A stretch of 15,437 bases of DNA, from contig DASXTS010000387.1 of NCBI GenBank assembly GCA_036505275.1, positions 1 through 15,437 of the forward strand, read 5' to 3'. The notes below the pieces were generated by a model. That model made no database searches and was not told the DNA's origin. It saw only the letters and a list, made by a program, of their open reading frames with translations. A program made the position numbers and the translations under genes. How positions within the stretch are numbered: position 1 is the first letter of the stretch; each line of letters opens with the position of its first letter. Source of the stretch: DASXTS01 sp036505275. GTDB lineage: Bacteria; Actinomycetota; Actinomycetes; Mycobacteriales; Pseudonocardiaceae. Shown here in pieces: positions 1 to 6,641 of this stretch.

Positions 1-711
1 CGCCACGCCGTGTCCCGCCCAGGCCAGCATCGACAGGTCGTTGGGCATGTCGCCGAATGCGATGACGTCCTCGGCGCGGACGTTCAGTCGCCGGGCCACC
101 TCGGCCAGCCCGCTGCCCTTGGTCACGCCGGCAGGGGCCAGCTCGATCAGGCCGTTGCTGGTCGAGAACGTCACCGCCACCGAGTCTCCGATGGCCGCCG
201 ACGCCGCGGCCGCCATCGCCTCACTGGTCATCTCCGGGTGCCGCACCAGCATCTTCACCGCGGGCTGGCCCAACAGCTCGTCGCGGGGCGCGTGCTGCGA
301 GTCCGCGCCGGGCCACGGGTGCGCGTAATCCAGCTCGGCGATGAACTCGCGCTCGGCCGGCGCCGCCGTCTCACCGGTCCGTTCGACGGCCAGCATGCAG
401 CCGGGCAGCGCAGTGTCCAGCGCGTCGGCGGCGTCCCGCAGCAGAACAGGGTCCAGTGGTGTGACCGACAGCACCCGGTCCTTGGCGGCGTCGTACAGCA
501 CGGCCCCATTGGCGCACACCGCCAGCCCGGCGTGCCCCAACTCGTCGACCACCGGCGGGATCCAGCGCGGTGGCCGGCCGGTGACCAGCACGAAGGGCAC
601 GTTGGCCGCGATCACGCTGGTCACCGCTCGAACGGTGCGCCGGGTCGTCCGGCCGCCGGCGCCCAGCAGCGTGCCGTCGACGTCGCACGCGACCAGCTTG
701 GGCTTCTGCAT
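1..711 (-). CDS. Cof-type HAD-superfamily phosphatase (C-terminus beyond the window)
   Basis: Predicted soluble haloacid-dehalogenase phosphatase, probably acting on small phosphorylated metabolites such as sugar phosphates; the substrate cannot be told. The 237 visible residues run open to the left edge, so the C-terminus is missing. HAD motif I is VACDVDGTLLG (residues 7-17), with D10 as expected nucleophile and D12 as acid/base. VLVTGRP (about 41-47) matches motif II, and FGDMPND (219-225) matches the motif IV Mg-binding signature of the Cof/type IIB group. The segment between motifs II and IV is long enough for a C2B-type cap. The ATG at 711 begins six codons before the usual MI-type strand, as expected for the family. 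No Shine-Dalgarno sequence is seen, but a -10-like TACGCT lies 8 bases upstream, so the message may be leaderless. It diverges from the ClpC2-like gene. The family is confident; the substrate is unknown. Confidence 0.9.
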   Translation of the reverse strand, partial: MQKPKLVACDVDGTLLGAGGRTTRRTVRAVTSVIAANVPFVLVTGRPPRWIPPVVDELGHAGLAVCANGAVLYDAAKDRVLSVTPLDPVLLRDAADALDTALPGCMLAVERTGETAAPAEREFIAELDYAHPWPGADSQHAPRDELLGQPAVKMLVRHPEMTSEAMAAAASAAIGDSVAVTFSTSNGLIELAPAGVTKGSGLAEVARRLNVRAEDVIAFGDMPNDLSMLAWAGHGVA

Positions 712-719
712 CGATTACC

Positions 720-725
720 AGCGTA
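720..725 (-). promoter_or_regulatory. Possible -10 element for the HAD phosphatase gene
   Basis: On the minus strand TACGCT ends 8 bases before the ATG at 711, which would put the transcription start at or next to the start codon. No good -35 hexamer is found at 16-18 bases, so this is weak evidence. Confidence 0.35.
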
Positions 726-799
726 CGGGTTCGGGCCGGCCCGCCTTGACCTGCGGACTCACCTCGCGCCGAGGCCAGGGCTGCGGCGGTTCAACCATG

Positions 800-847
800 C
801 GACAAGGCAGCATTGTCCAAGTCGGGTCGACAAGCTAACGTTGTCGA
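800..847 (+). promoter_or_regulatory. Promoter overlapped by two matching inverted repeats, upstream of the ClpC2-like gene
   Basis: TTGTCC (813-818) and TAACGT (836-841) are spaced 17 bases apart and form a credible -35/-10 pair; the predicted start falls on the GTG at 849. Two inverted repeats of the same design overlie it. CGACAA (800-805) faces TTGTCC (813-818), and CGACAA (828-833) faces TTGTCG (841-846). Each has a 7-base gap, and the centres are 28 bases apart. The second extends to 7-base arms (827-833 and 841-847). The -35 is the right arm of the first repeat, and the -10 straddles the gap and right arm of the second, so a bound protein would block RNA polymerase. The likely ligand is the helix-turn-helix of the downstream protein; that is inference. 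Confidence 0.75.
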
Positions 848-848
848 A

Positions 849-1742
849 GTGGGTGGCGAGCCGCTGGACGCCCGGCTGCTGATGCAGACGGTCCAGGAAC
901 GAGCTTCCGACAACAGCGATCCGCTGGTGCTGCTGGAAACGGCGATCGGCGTCGCGGCCGAGGTCGGACAGGCGACGGATGCGCTGGTCGAGCGCTATGT
1001 CGGCGCCGCCCGCGCAGCCGGGTCGTCGTGGACGGTGATCGGCGAGCGGCTGGGGGTGTCCAAGCAGGCTGCCCGGCAGAGGTTCGCGCCCCGCGTGGAA
1101 GTCCGCAACCTGCTCGGCAACGCCGCCGAAGTGCTGGCGACCGTGCCGCGGCTGGCTGCGTGTCTCGAAGTCGCGAACGCCGCCGCCGCCGAGGACGACA
1201 GCGTGCCTAGCACTCAGCATCTGCTGCTCGGACTGCTGCATGCCGGGTTCGCCGCCAACGTCCTCGACCGGCTCGACGTCACGCGGGACAAGGTTCGCGA
1301 CGCCAGCGCCCGGCTGTTCGAGCCCGCAGTCATCACCGCGGCCGATGGCCAAGAGCGACGGGTCATTGGTGACGGCGAGGCCGACGATGCCGTCCAGCGC
1401 GCCCGGCGGCTGGCCGCCCAACGCGGCCAATTCGAGGTCCGCACCGAACACCTGCTGTTCATCATCGCGCTGGATCCCGGCTGCGCAGCCCGCCGTGTCC
1501 TCAACGATCTCGACGTCGACCCCGCCCGAATCAAGAAGGAACTCGATCACTGCCTCCCGCCGCTCCCACGCCCCCGCCGCCGTCTCGGCAAGGGCCGCAC
1601 CGGGCGCGCGTGTTCCTTCTGCGGTTGTACCGACCCCGACAGGCCGATGGTTGCCGGCCCCGGCGTCTGCATCTGCGGCGAATGCGTGCAACTGAGCACC
1701 AGCATCCTGCGCAGCCAGCAGACCAGTGCCCGCCCGAGCTGA
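849..1742 (+). CDS. ClpC2-like protein: HTH, Clp N-domain and ClpX-type zinc finger, no ATPase
   Basis: A 297-residue protein joining parts of Clp unfoldases without any AAA+ module. Residues about 44-80 form a helix-turn-helix-like segment (VIGERLGVSKQAARQRF). Residues about 102-235 hold the two helical repeats of a Clp N-terminal domain, marked by STQHLLLGLL (121-130) and RTEHLLFII (198-206). Residues 255-279 resemble the ClpX zinc-binding domain, with Cys pairs C255/C258 and C276/C279 and the AGPGV signature. Mycobacterial ClpC2 (HTH plus Clp_N) is reported to bind cyclomarin-type antibiotics in competition with ClpC1 and to repress its own gene; by analogy this protein may be an antibiotic sponge, an adaptor or an autorepressor. 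The GTG at 849 is chosen because a 17-base-spaced promoter ends just before it. A TTG at 813 would add 12 residues but lies inside the operator. The zinc finger is an addition relative to ClpC2. Domains are confident; function is inferred. Confidence 0.87.
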   Translation: MGGEPLDARLLMQTVQERASDNSDPLVLLETAIGVAAEVGQATDALVERYVGAARAAGSSWTVIGERLGVSKQAARQRFAPRVEVRNLLGNAAEVLATVPRLAACLEVANAAAAEDDSVPSTQHLLLGLLHAGFAANVLDRLDVTRDKVRDASARLFEPAVITAADGQERRVIGDGEADDAVQRARRLAAQRGQFEVRTEHLLFIIALDPGCAARRVLNDLDVDPARIKKELDHCLPPLPRPRRRLGKGRTGRACSFCGCTDPDRPMVAGPGVCICGECVQLSTSILRSQQTSARPS

Positions 1743-1750
1743 TCAACATC

Positions 1751-1816
1751 CGCTGCGCTACCCAGCGGCTGCGGCCAACCGCCTGACCAGCGACGGCCGG
1801 GGCTGCGACCCGGCCG
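1751..1816. terminator. Convergent gap with two GC-rich hairpins, probable bidirectional terminator
   Basis: The gap between the ClpC2-like gene and the DUF350 gene holds two perfect inverted repeats. CCGCTG (1751-1756) pairs with CAGCGG (1764-1769). CGGCCGGG (1794-1801) pairs with CCCGGCCG (1809-1816) around a 7-base loop and ends 2 bases from the minus-strand TAG. There is no T-tract, as is common in high-GC actinobacteria. Confidence 0.5.
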
Positions 1817-1817
1817 G

Positions 1818-2282
1818 CTACAGGATGGCGACGGCGACGACCAGGCCGAGCGCGACGTGGGCCGCGCAGACAACGGCGGCCGCCGGGGTGAAGATTTCGG
1901 CGCGCAGCACCTGACCGATGTTGATGCCGGTGACGTACTCGAGCACCCGGACGCCGGCGACCTGTACGACAATGCCGAGGAGGCCGTAGATGAGCGAGCT
2001 GAGCAGCCCCTCGGCGAGCCGGCCACCCGAGGTGTAGATGGCCACCACGACGATGAAGGCCATGCTGACCATGCCGGCTGCGGTGACCGCGACGGCGTTC
2101 GGCGCGCCGGCGCGGACCAGCTCGTTGAGCTTGCCGGGCGTGGTGACGTCGACCGCGTAGAAGCCGAGCAGCACCAGCACGACGCCGACGATCGCGTAGA
2201 GCACGATCGCGCCGATGCCTTCACCGATGGCCCTGAAGTACGCGGCGTCGATGGCTGCAAGCATCGAACTGACCCCGGTCAC
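1818..2282 (-). CDS. DUF350 (YjfL-like) integral membrane protein
   Basis: A 154-residue membrane protein with four predicted hydrophobic helices (about 23-43, 62-83, 94-117 and 132-154). The polar turn after helix 1 (TTPGKLNELVRAGAPNAVAV, residues 47-66) fits the DUF350 family, whose members often sit beside glutathionylspermidine-synthase-like ATP-grasp genes (for example yjfL next to yjfC in E. coli). Its biochemical role is unknown; a part in envelope or membrane stress is usually inferred from neighbours. It is the last gene of a three-gene minus-strand operon, 34 bases after the ATP-grasp gene. The GTG at 2282 is chosen because GGAGG (2292-2288) sits 5 bases upstream; a GTG at 2303 would add 7 residues and place that SD inside the gene. 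The family call is good; the role is unknown. Confidence 0.83.
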   Translation of the reverse strand: MTGVSSMLAAIDAAYFRAIGEGIGAIVLYAIVGVVLVLLGFYAVDVTTPGKLNELVRAGAPNAVAVTAAGMVSMAFIVVVAIYTSGGRLAEGLLSSLIYGLLGIVVQVAGVRVLEYVTGINIGQVLRAEIFTPAAAVVCAAHVALGLVVAVAIL

Positions 2283-2316
2283 GTGATCCTCCAATGTGGA
2301 CACCGATGTCGTGGGG

Positions 2317-3480
2317 TCAGGACTCTATCCGGTGCGGGACGAAGGCCGCGCCGTCATCGGTCACGAGTCCGACGGTCTCGCGGATGCCGAGACCGGCCGA
2401 CTGGTCGCCGACGATCCAGGCGCCGAGCGCCGGCCGCATGCCGTCGAACTCGGGCAGTGGGTCGAAGAGCTGGTAGACGTAGCCCTCGTCGCCGTAGATC
2501 CCGGTCGTCTCGTGCTGCATGCCTGGCCCCACGATCTGGATGTTCGAGCCTTCCCGGCCGAGCCGCGGCTTGCGCACGTACTCGGTGAGGAAGCCGGGGT
2601 CGTCCAGGAACGCCGGCAGCAGGTTGGGGTGGCCGGGGTACATCTGCCACAGCACGGCCAGCAGCGCCTTGTTGGACAGCAGCATCTTCCACAGTGGCTC
2701 GACCCACAGCGTGCCGGGCAGCGTCTCCACCGCGTGCTTGCCGAACGGGTCGTCGACCAGCCACTCCCACGGATAAAGCTTGCAGACGCAGGACATCGTG
2801 ACCTCTTCGAGGTCGACGAAGCGGTGCAGCGTCTCGTCCCAGCCGATCTCCTCGATGGCCAGCCCGACGGTGTTCAGCCCTGCCTCGGCGGCGGTCTCCT
2901 GCAGGTAGGCGGCCGTGACATGATCCTCGCCGGTCGGGTCGGCCGCCGACCAGGTGAAGTGCACCTCGCCGGCCGGCAGCCGGTCGGCGATCTGCGACCA
3001 CCGCTGCACCAGCTTCTCGTGGATGGAGTTCCACTGGTCGTCGTCGGGGTGGGTGTCCTGCAGCCAGTGCCACTGCACGACGGCGGCCTCCAGCAGGGAG
3101 GTCGGCGTGTCCGCGTTGTACTCCATGAGCTTGCCCGGGCCGGAGCCGTCGTAGCGCAGATCGAACCGGCCGTACAGGTGCGGATCGCTGCGCCGCCACG
3201 ATTCGCCGATCGCCGGCCACACCCACTCCGGGATGGCGAACTCCCGGTATCGCTCGGCGGTGACCACGGCGTCCACCGCCTCCAGGCACATGGACGCCAG
3301 CAGTTCGACGTCGGCCTCCAGCGACAGCACCTCGTCCATCTCGAAGACGTAGTGCACCGACTCGTCCCAGTACGGCCGCTCGGCGTCGCCGGGGCCGCGC
3401 GCCGGCGTGCCGAAGACCAGGCCCTGCTCGACGATGCGCCGCTCCCAGTCGTGGCGCGGGGTGGATCGTTGCCTGCGCAC
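2317..3480 (-). CDS. Glutathionylspermidine synthase-like ATP-grasp ligase (YjfC/YgiC type)
   Basis: A 387-residue cytosolic ligase of the glutathionylspermidine synthase C-terminal (GSPS) fold. In that family ATP activates a carboxylate, which is joined to an amine. Recognisable blocks are YGRFDLRYDG (103-112), LMEYNADTPTSLLEA (118-132; E120 and N122 are probable Mg/ATP ligands), LLSNKALLAVLW (267-278), YVRKPRLGREGSNI (301-314, ATP-binding lysine/arginine region) and GIRETVGLVTDDG (365-377). The amidase domain of bifunctional E. coli GspSA is absent, as in YgiC and YjfC. Most actinobacteria lack glutathione, so glutathionylspermidine is an unlikely product; modification of a protein or envelope partner is the alternative proposed for such stand-alone members. 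The GTG at 3480 starts 13 bases after the stop of the membrane-protein gene, which suggests co-transcription. Only a weak SD is visible. Confidence 0.88.
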   Translation of the reverse strand: MRRQRSTPRHDWERRIVEQGLVFGTPARGPGDAERPYWDESVHYVFEMDEVLSLEADVELLASMCLEAVDAVVTAERYREFAIPEWVWPAIGESWRRSDPHLYGRFDLRYDGSGPGKLMEYNADTPTSLLEAAVVQWHWLQDTHPDDDQWNSIHEKLVQRWSQIADRLPAGEVHFTWSAADPTGEDHVTAAYLQETAAEAGLNTVGLAIEEIGWDETLHRFVDLEEVTMSCVCKLYPWEWLVDDPFGKHAVETLPGTLWVEPLWKMLLSNKALLAVLWQMYPGHPNLLPAFLDDPGFLTEYVRKPRLGREGSNIQIVGPGMQHETTGIYGDEGYVYQLFDPLPEFDGMRPALGAWIVGDQSAGLGIRETVGLVTDDGAAFVPHRIES

Positions 3481-3493
3481 CTCGGCGGCGCCC

Positions 3494-4282
3494 CTATGAG
3501 CCCGAGCTCTTGCTCGACCCGCCGCGGATGCCGAAGCCGCCGCGCTGGATCGACTTGCCCGACCTGGTGGTGACGTTCGCGCCCTGCGGCTTGACGGTGC
3601 TGCCGCCGGACACCCGCTGGCCGAGCGGCGTCGGGTTGCCGCCGTAGTGGTAGTGGTACTGGCGGCCGCCGATGAAGAAGAAGCCGCCGCTGAAGTAGCC
3701 GCCTTGGCTGCGCACGTAGTTCTCGTCGCAGTTGTTGTCGTCGTTGACCACCTCGTCGTCGGCCACGCAGTAGGCGGTGACCTCCTGCGCGCTGGCCGAT
3801 GCCGCGTACCAGATGGAGACGAGGGCGACGACGCCGACGGTGACCCCGCCGCCGATCAGCAGCCGTCGCTTGCGCTTGCGCTTGCGTTGGGCCTCGGCCG
3901 TCTCGGCGAGCTCGATCTCCTGGGCCTTGCGCTCGGCCACCTGGCGAGCCCGCTGCTCGGCCAGTGACGGCGGGCGCGGCCGGGCGGTCGCCGGGTCCTG
4001 GTAGCGGATCTGCCCGCGGCGCGGTGGCGCCTCGGCCTCCGGCTTGGCCTCGGCCTCCGGCTTGGCCTCCGGCTCGGCCTCCGGCTTGGCCCCGGCCTCC
4101 GGCTTGGCCCCGGCCTCCGGCTTGGCCTCGGCCTCTGGTGCCGGCTCGGGTGTCGTCGGTGGTCCGGCGGCAGGCACCGTCGGCTGCCCCGGCTCGGCCG
4201 GCCGTTCTGGCACGCCGAGGGGCGGCGTTGGTGAGTCGCCTCCCGGCGGCTGGTCGGAGGTGCCGTCTTTGTGATCAGTCAT
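3494..4282 (-). CDS. Single-pass membrane protein with AKPEA-repeat cytoplasmic tail and Gly/Ser/Tyr-rich outer domain
   Basis: A 262-residue protein with no firm family match. Residues 1-50 are Pro-rich and disordered, and 51-85 carry Ala-Lys-Pro-Glu repeats. Residues 107-133 are a charged helix, RKRKRKRR (133-140) is a positive-inside anchor, and 141-163 is a transmembrane helix. The outer part has two cysteines (C172 and C185, probable disulfide), an aromatic GGFFFIGGRQYHYHYGG block (199-215) and a Gly/Ser/Arg-rich tail. The topology is N-in/C-out. Position beside a YjfC/YgiC-type ligase and DUF350 matches the place of YjfM/YgiB (DUF1190) in enterobacteria, and the Cys plus aromatic-Gly make-up is reminiscent of it; homology is inference. 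It may be the substrate or partner of the ligase. The ATG at 4282 has GGGAG 6 bases upstream; an upstream in-frame extension to 4402 lacks this. First gene of the operon. Confidence 0.82.
   Translation of the reverse strand: MTDHKDGTSDQPPGGDSPTPPLGVPERPAEPGQPTVPAAGPPTTPEPAPEAEAKPEAGAKPEAGAKPEAEPEAKPEAEAKPEAEAPPRRGQIRYQDPATARPRPPSLAEQRARQVAERKAQEIELAETAEAQRKRKRKRRLLIGGGVTVGVVALVSIWYAASASAQEVTAYCVADDEVVNDDNNCDENYVRSQGGYFSGGFFFIGGRQYHYHYGGNPTPLGQRVSGGSTVKPQGANVTTRSGKSIQRGGFGIRGGSSKSSGS
4028..4132 (-). repeat. In-frame AKPEA-type coding repeats
   Basis: Residues 51-85 of the membrane protein are built from 5-6 residue units (AKPEA, AKPEAG, AKPEAE), with 15- and 18-base DNA periods. Five lysines lie at 5-7 residue spacing, each in an AKPE context. 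The repeat is prone to copy-number change by slippage. Confidence 0.85.
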
Positions 4283-4299
4283 CGTTGTCTCCCGCGCGC

Positions 4300-4332
4300 A
4301 CCGTACCGGCATCCGCCATTGTGCCGGTACGG
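4300..4332. promoter_or_regulatory. 11-bp perfect inverted repeat in the divergent promoter region
   Basis: CCGTACCGGCA (4301-4311) is matched by TGCCGGTACGG (4322-4332) around a 10-base gap. The left arm contains a -10-like TACGGT for the minus strand (4305-4300), 7 bases before the SD of the membrane-protein operon. It could be an operator covering that promoter or a hairpin in a longer leader. Confidence 0.6.
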
Positions 4333-4356
4333 ACTGCCGGAACTGGGCCGTGCACT

Positions 4357-4380
4357 GCGGCCGGCACCGGTCACGGCCGC
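4357..4380. promoter_or_regulatory. Second inverted repeat in the same divergent region
   Basis: GCGGCCG (4357-4363) pairs with CGGCCGC (4374-4380) around a 10-base gap, the same gap length as the larger repeat at 4301-4332. It lies 34 bases before the ATG at 4414. Seven GC-only pairs can arise by chance in such DNA, so support is modest. Confidence 0.35.
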
Positions 4381-4413
4381 CTCGGCTGGACTCGGCGGGC
4401 ATGATGGTTGCCG

Positions 4414-5496
4414 ATGTCAGGACGTGGATCAGACCCCGACGATGATCGGCCGCGTGCCGCGCGTGCCGCCCGGCGGGTCGTCATGGGAGCGGCACTGGGC
4501 GCGGTCGCGGCGCTGGCGATCAGCTCGGCGCTGACCATCGGCAGCCGAAGCGCCGGCGGCGCACCACCACCGCCGGCAGCATTCGAGGCGCCGACCGGCT
4601 CGTGTCTGGACTGGGCCGCGGACGACGGCGCCGACGTACACCAGGTCGACTGCACCCAGCCACACCTGTTCGAGTCGGTCGGTGCGCTGAGCCTGGGCGA
4701 GCTGTTCGGGCCGGCCGCCGCGTTCCCGTCCGAGACGGCGTGGCAGGCCATGGTCAAGGAGAAGTGCACGCCGCTGGCGGCGGCGTTCCTGGAAGACAGG
4801 TTCGACCCCTTCGGCCGGTTCACCGTCGGCGCGCTCAAGCCGAGCCAGCAGGGGTGGCGCAACGGCGACCGCTCGCTGCACTGCGGGCTGCAGGTGGTCG
4901 CGCGCTCCGGCGAGCTGTACCGGGTGGCTGGTGGGGCTCGCGGCCAGGACCAGGCCACCGTGCACCAGCCCGGCACCTGCCTCGGCGTTGACGGGACGGA
5001 CGTCGGCGACCCGGTGGACTGCGCGCAGCCGCACGCCGTCGAGGTGGTCGGGTTGTTCGATCTTGCTGGGCCGTTCCCGGGGCCGGACTACCCGGACGAG
5101 AACAAGCAGGACGAGGCGGCCGGCCCGGCGTGCACCAAGCTGGCCGAGGAGTACGCCGGCGGTCCCGATGTGGTGGCCGAGAACAAGCTGACGGTGTACT
5201 GGGACAGCCTTCGCCCGGAGAGCTGGCGTGCCGGCACCCGCCGGGTGGATTGCAAGCTGGGCGCCCTGCTGCCGGACAAGTCCGGGTTCGCGCCGGTAAC
5301 CGGTGGTGTCCGTGGCCCCGTGACGATCGGTGACAAGCCTGCTCCACCCGCCCCGACGACCGCGGTACCCGGCGCACCCGCGAAGACATCGCTCCCGCTG
5401 GTCACCCCGGTGCTCCCGCTCTCCCCCGTCCCCCAGCTGCCCTCGGTCCCCCCGGTCTCCTTGGGCGCCTCGGCCTCCAGCGCCCCGGGCGGCTGA
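4414..5496 (+). CDS. Septum_form-family membrane-anchored protein with two tandem domains
   Basis: A 360-residue protein of the actinobacterial 'septum formation' family; the family name is historical and the molecular role is unproven. A short basic cytoplasmic start (residues 1-22) is followed by a transmembrane helix (about 24-42), two extracytoplasmic domains (about 62-165 and 187-285) and a Pro/Ser/Val-rich low-complexity tail (about 300-360). Both domains share the pattern G[ST]CL, then VDC[TA]QPH, then a [KA]CT motif and a final C[GK]L, giving four cysteines each (64, 80, 118, 157; 189, 203, 240, 280), probably two disulfides per domain. The start is ATG 4414; a TTG at 4408 would add 2 residues. 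CATGAT at 4400-4405 could be a -10 for a leaderless message. The metallopeptidase gene follows at once, suggesting co-transcription. Confidence 0.86.
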   Translation: MSGRGSDPDDDRPRAARAARRVVMGAALGAVAALAISSALTIGSRSAGGAPPPPAAFEAPTGSCLDWAADDGADVHQVDCTQPHLFESVGALSLGELFGPAAAFPSETAWQAMVKEKCTPLAAAFLEDRFDPFGRFTVGALKPSQQGWRNGDRSLHCGLQVVARSGELYRVAGGARGQDQATVHQPGTCLGVDGTDVGDPVDCAQPHAVEVVGLFDLAGPFPGPDYPDENKQDEAAGPACTKLAEEYAGGPDVVAENKLTVYWDSLRPESWRAGTRRVDCKLGALLPDKSGFAPVTGGVRGPVTIGDKPAPPAPTTAVPGAPAKTSLPLVTPVLPLSPVPQLPSVPPVSLGASASSAPGG

Positions 5497-5512
5497 GCCC
5501 GTGTCCGTCGCC

Positions 5513-5851
5513 ATGTCCGCGGCTCGCTTCGACGAGCTGGTGTCCGATGCCCTGGACGCCATACCGCCGTCCCTCACTGCCGCCATGGACAACGTGGTGG
5601 TCCTGGTCGAGGAGGTGCACCCCGACGATCCCCACCTGTTGGGGCTGTACGAGGGCGTGGCCCTCACCTCGCGGGACACCACGTACGGCGGACTGCTCCC
5701 CGACCGCATCACCATCTTCCGCGCCCCGATCCTCGAGCTGTGCTCCTCCGAAGACGAGGTCGTCGACGAAGTGCTGATCACCGTCGTGCACGAGATCGCC
5801 CACCACTTCGGCATCGACGACGACCGCCTCCACGACCTCGGCTGGGCCTAA
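5513..5851 (+). CDS. Small zincin metallopeptidase-family protein (DUF1025/Zincin_1)
   Basis: A 112-residue protein with the minimal zinc-protease signature HEIAHHFGIDDDRLHDLGW (93-111). The pattern HExxHxxGxxD gives H93, E94, H97 and D103 as probable catalytic or zinc-binding residues. The blocks GLYEGVALT (44-52), YGGLLPDRITIFR (58-70) and VVHEIAHHFGIDDDRLH (91-107) are those of the widespread actinobacterial family, and the length is full. There is no signal peptide, so it is cytosolic; its substrates are unknown. The ATG at 5513 is preferred because the N-terminus then begins as family members do. A GTG at 5501, 4 bases after the preceding stop, is an alternative adding 4 residues. It lies in a likely operon with the Septum_form gene, and a hairpin follows its stop. 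Confidence 0.9.
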   Translation: MSAARFDELVSDALDAIPPSLTAAMDNVVVLVEEVHPDDPHLLGLYEGVALTSRDTTYGGLLPDRITIFRAPILELCSSEDEVVDEVLITVVHEIAHHFGIDDDRLHDLGWA

Positions 5852-5853
5852 CC

Positions 5854-5871
5854 ACCGGCGTGTTCGCCGGT
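5854..5871 (+). terminator. Hairpin just after the metallopeptidase stop
   Basis: ACCGGCG (5854-5860) pairs perfectly with CGCCGGT (5865-5871) around TGTT, 3 bases after the TAA. There is no T-run. The position suits termination of the 4414-5851 operon. Confidence 0.5.
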
Positions 5872-5902
5872 TCGGTCGCGCGTGTTCGCCGGTTCGGTCG
5901 CT
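5859..5902. repeat. Two copies of a 22-bp tandem repeat
   Basis: The units at 5859-5880 and 5881-5902 are identical over 21 of 22 bases; each starts CGTGTTCGCCGG. Aligned with the reverse complement of the 22-bp unit at 8393-8471, 16 of 22 positions match, so the two arrays are probably related. Confidence 0.75.
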
Positions 5903-5993
5903 CTTGTTGGGCGGGTAGGTCGGCCTTGTGATTGCGCACCGGCGCCGGCGGTGTCGGCCTGACGCGTCCGGCGGCCGAGGCCGCCCCTGCGGC

Positions 5994-5999
5994 TAGCTT
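5994..5999 (+). promoter_or_regulatory. -10 element of the GDT1-family gene
   Basis: TAGCTT lies 7 bases before the GTG at 6007, so transcription would begin at the start codon. No clear -35 is seen. Confidence 0.5.
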
Positions 6000-6006
6000 T
6001 GAGGTC

Positions 6007-6639
6007 GTGACCTTGTCCGGCACGGTGTTGCTGATCGCGTTCGGCCTGGTGTTCCCCGTTGAATTGCCGGACAAGACGCTGTTCGCCACCGTGTTGCTGG
6101 CCGCCAGGTACCGGCCGCTGCCGGTATTCGTCGGCGCGTGCTGCGCGTTCGCCGTGCAATGCATCATCGCCGTAGCGTTCGGCGGTCTGCTGGCTCTGCT
6201 CCCGAGACAGCTGGTGGCGGCTGTGGTGACCGCGCTGTTCGCGGCCGGCGCGGTACTGCTACTGCGCGAGGGATTCGGTCGGCCCAGCGCGGCGGAGCAA
6301 GCCGGGATGGCCGAAAACGGCGGCTCGCCTGGACTTGCCGACGCCGCGCGGCCGGCCGTCGCCAGGTCGTCCCGGCGGATCGCGATCACCGCCTTTGGCG
6401 TGCTATTCGTCGCCGAGTTCGGAGACGCGTCGCAGCTGGCCACCGCAGCCCTCACGGCCAGATACGGCGCGCCGCTGTCGGTATGGATCGGCGCCTGGCT
6501 GGCGCTCGCGTCGGTCGCGGCGATCGCCGTGCTGGTCGGCAAGCGGGTCGGCGACCGGCTGCCGAGGCGACTCTGCCAGCGGGTGGCCGGCGGCGTATTC
6601 GCGGTGCTCGCCCTTCTGGCGGCAACGGAGGCCGTCTAG
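6007..6639 (+). CDS. TMEM165/GDT1 (UPF0016)-family membrane transporter
   Basis: A 210-residue membrane protein with two homologous halves of about three helices each, joined by a polar loop (about 92-122). The family signature ExGD(K/R)(T/S) appears once per half: ELPDKT (19-24), with Pro replacing Gly, and EFGDASQ (137-143). Family members transport divalent cations, mainly Mn2+ or Ca2+, in exchange for protons; here the ion is unknown, and efflux or homeostasis of Mn is the usual guess. The length of about 210 fits bacterial members. The GTG at 6007 is chosen because it begins directly before the first helix and has TAGCTT 7 bases upstream; a TTG at 5932 would add an unlikely polar leader. 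It stands alone between the zincin operon and pheA. Confidence 0.88.
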   Translation: MTLSGTVLLIAFGLVFPVELPDKTLFATVLLAARYRPLPVFVGACCAFAVQCIIAVAFGGLLALLPRQLVAAVVTALFAAGAVLLLREGFGRPSAAEQAGMAENGGSPGLADAARPAVARSSRRIAITAFGVLFVAEFGDASQLATAALTARYGAPLSVWIGAWLALASVAAIAVLVGKRVGDRLPRRLCQRVAGGVFAVLALLAATEAV

Positions 6640-6641
6640 TG

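Noticed and set aside
10..882. 290-codon plus-strand open frame over the left end
   Set aside because: It is antisense to the HAD phosphatase, whose catalytic motifs are all on the minus strand.
4283..4402. N-terminal extension of the tailed membrane protein to 4402
   Set aside because: The ATG at 4282 has a good SD (GGGAG, 6 bases), and the extension would run through the 11-bp inverted repeat.
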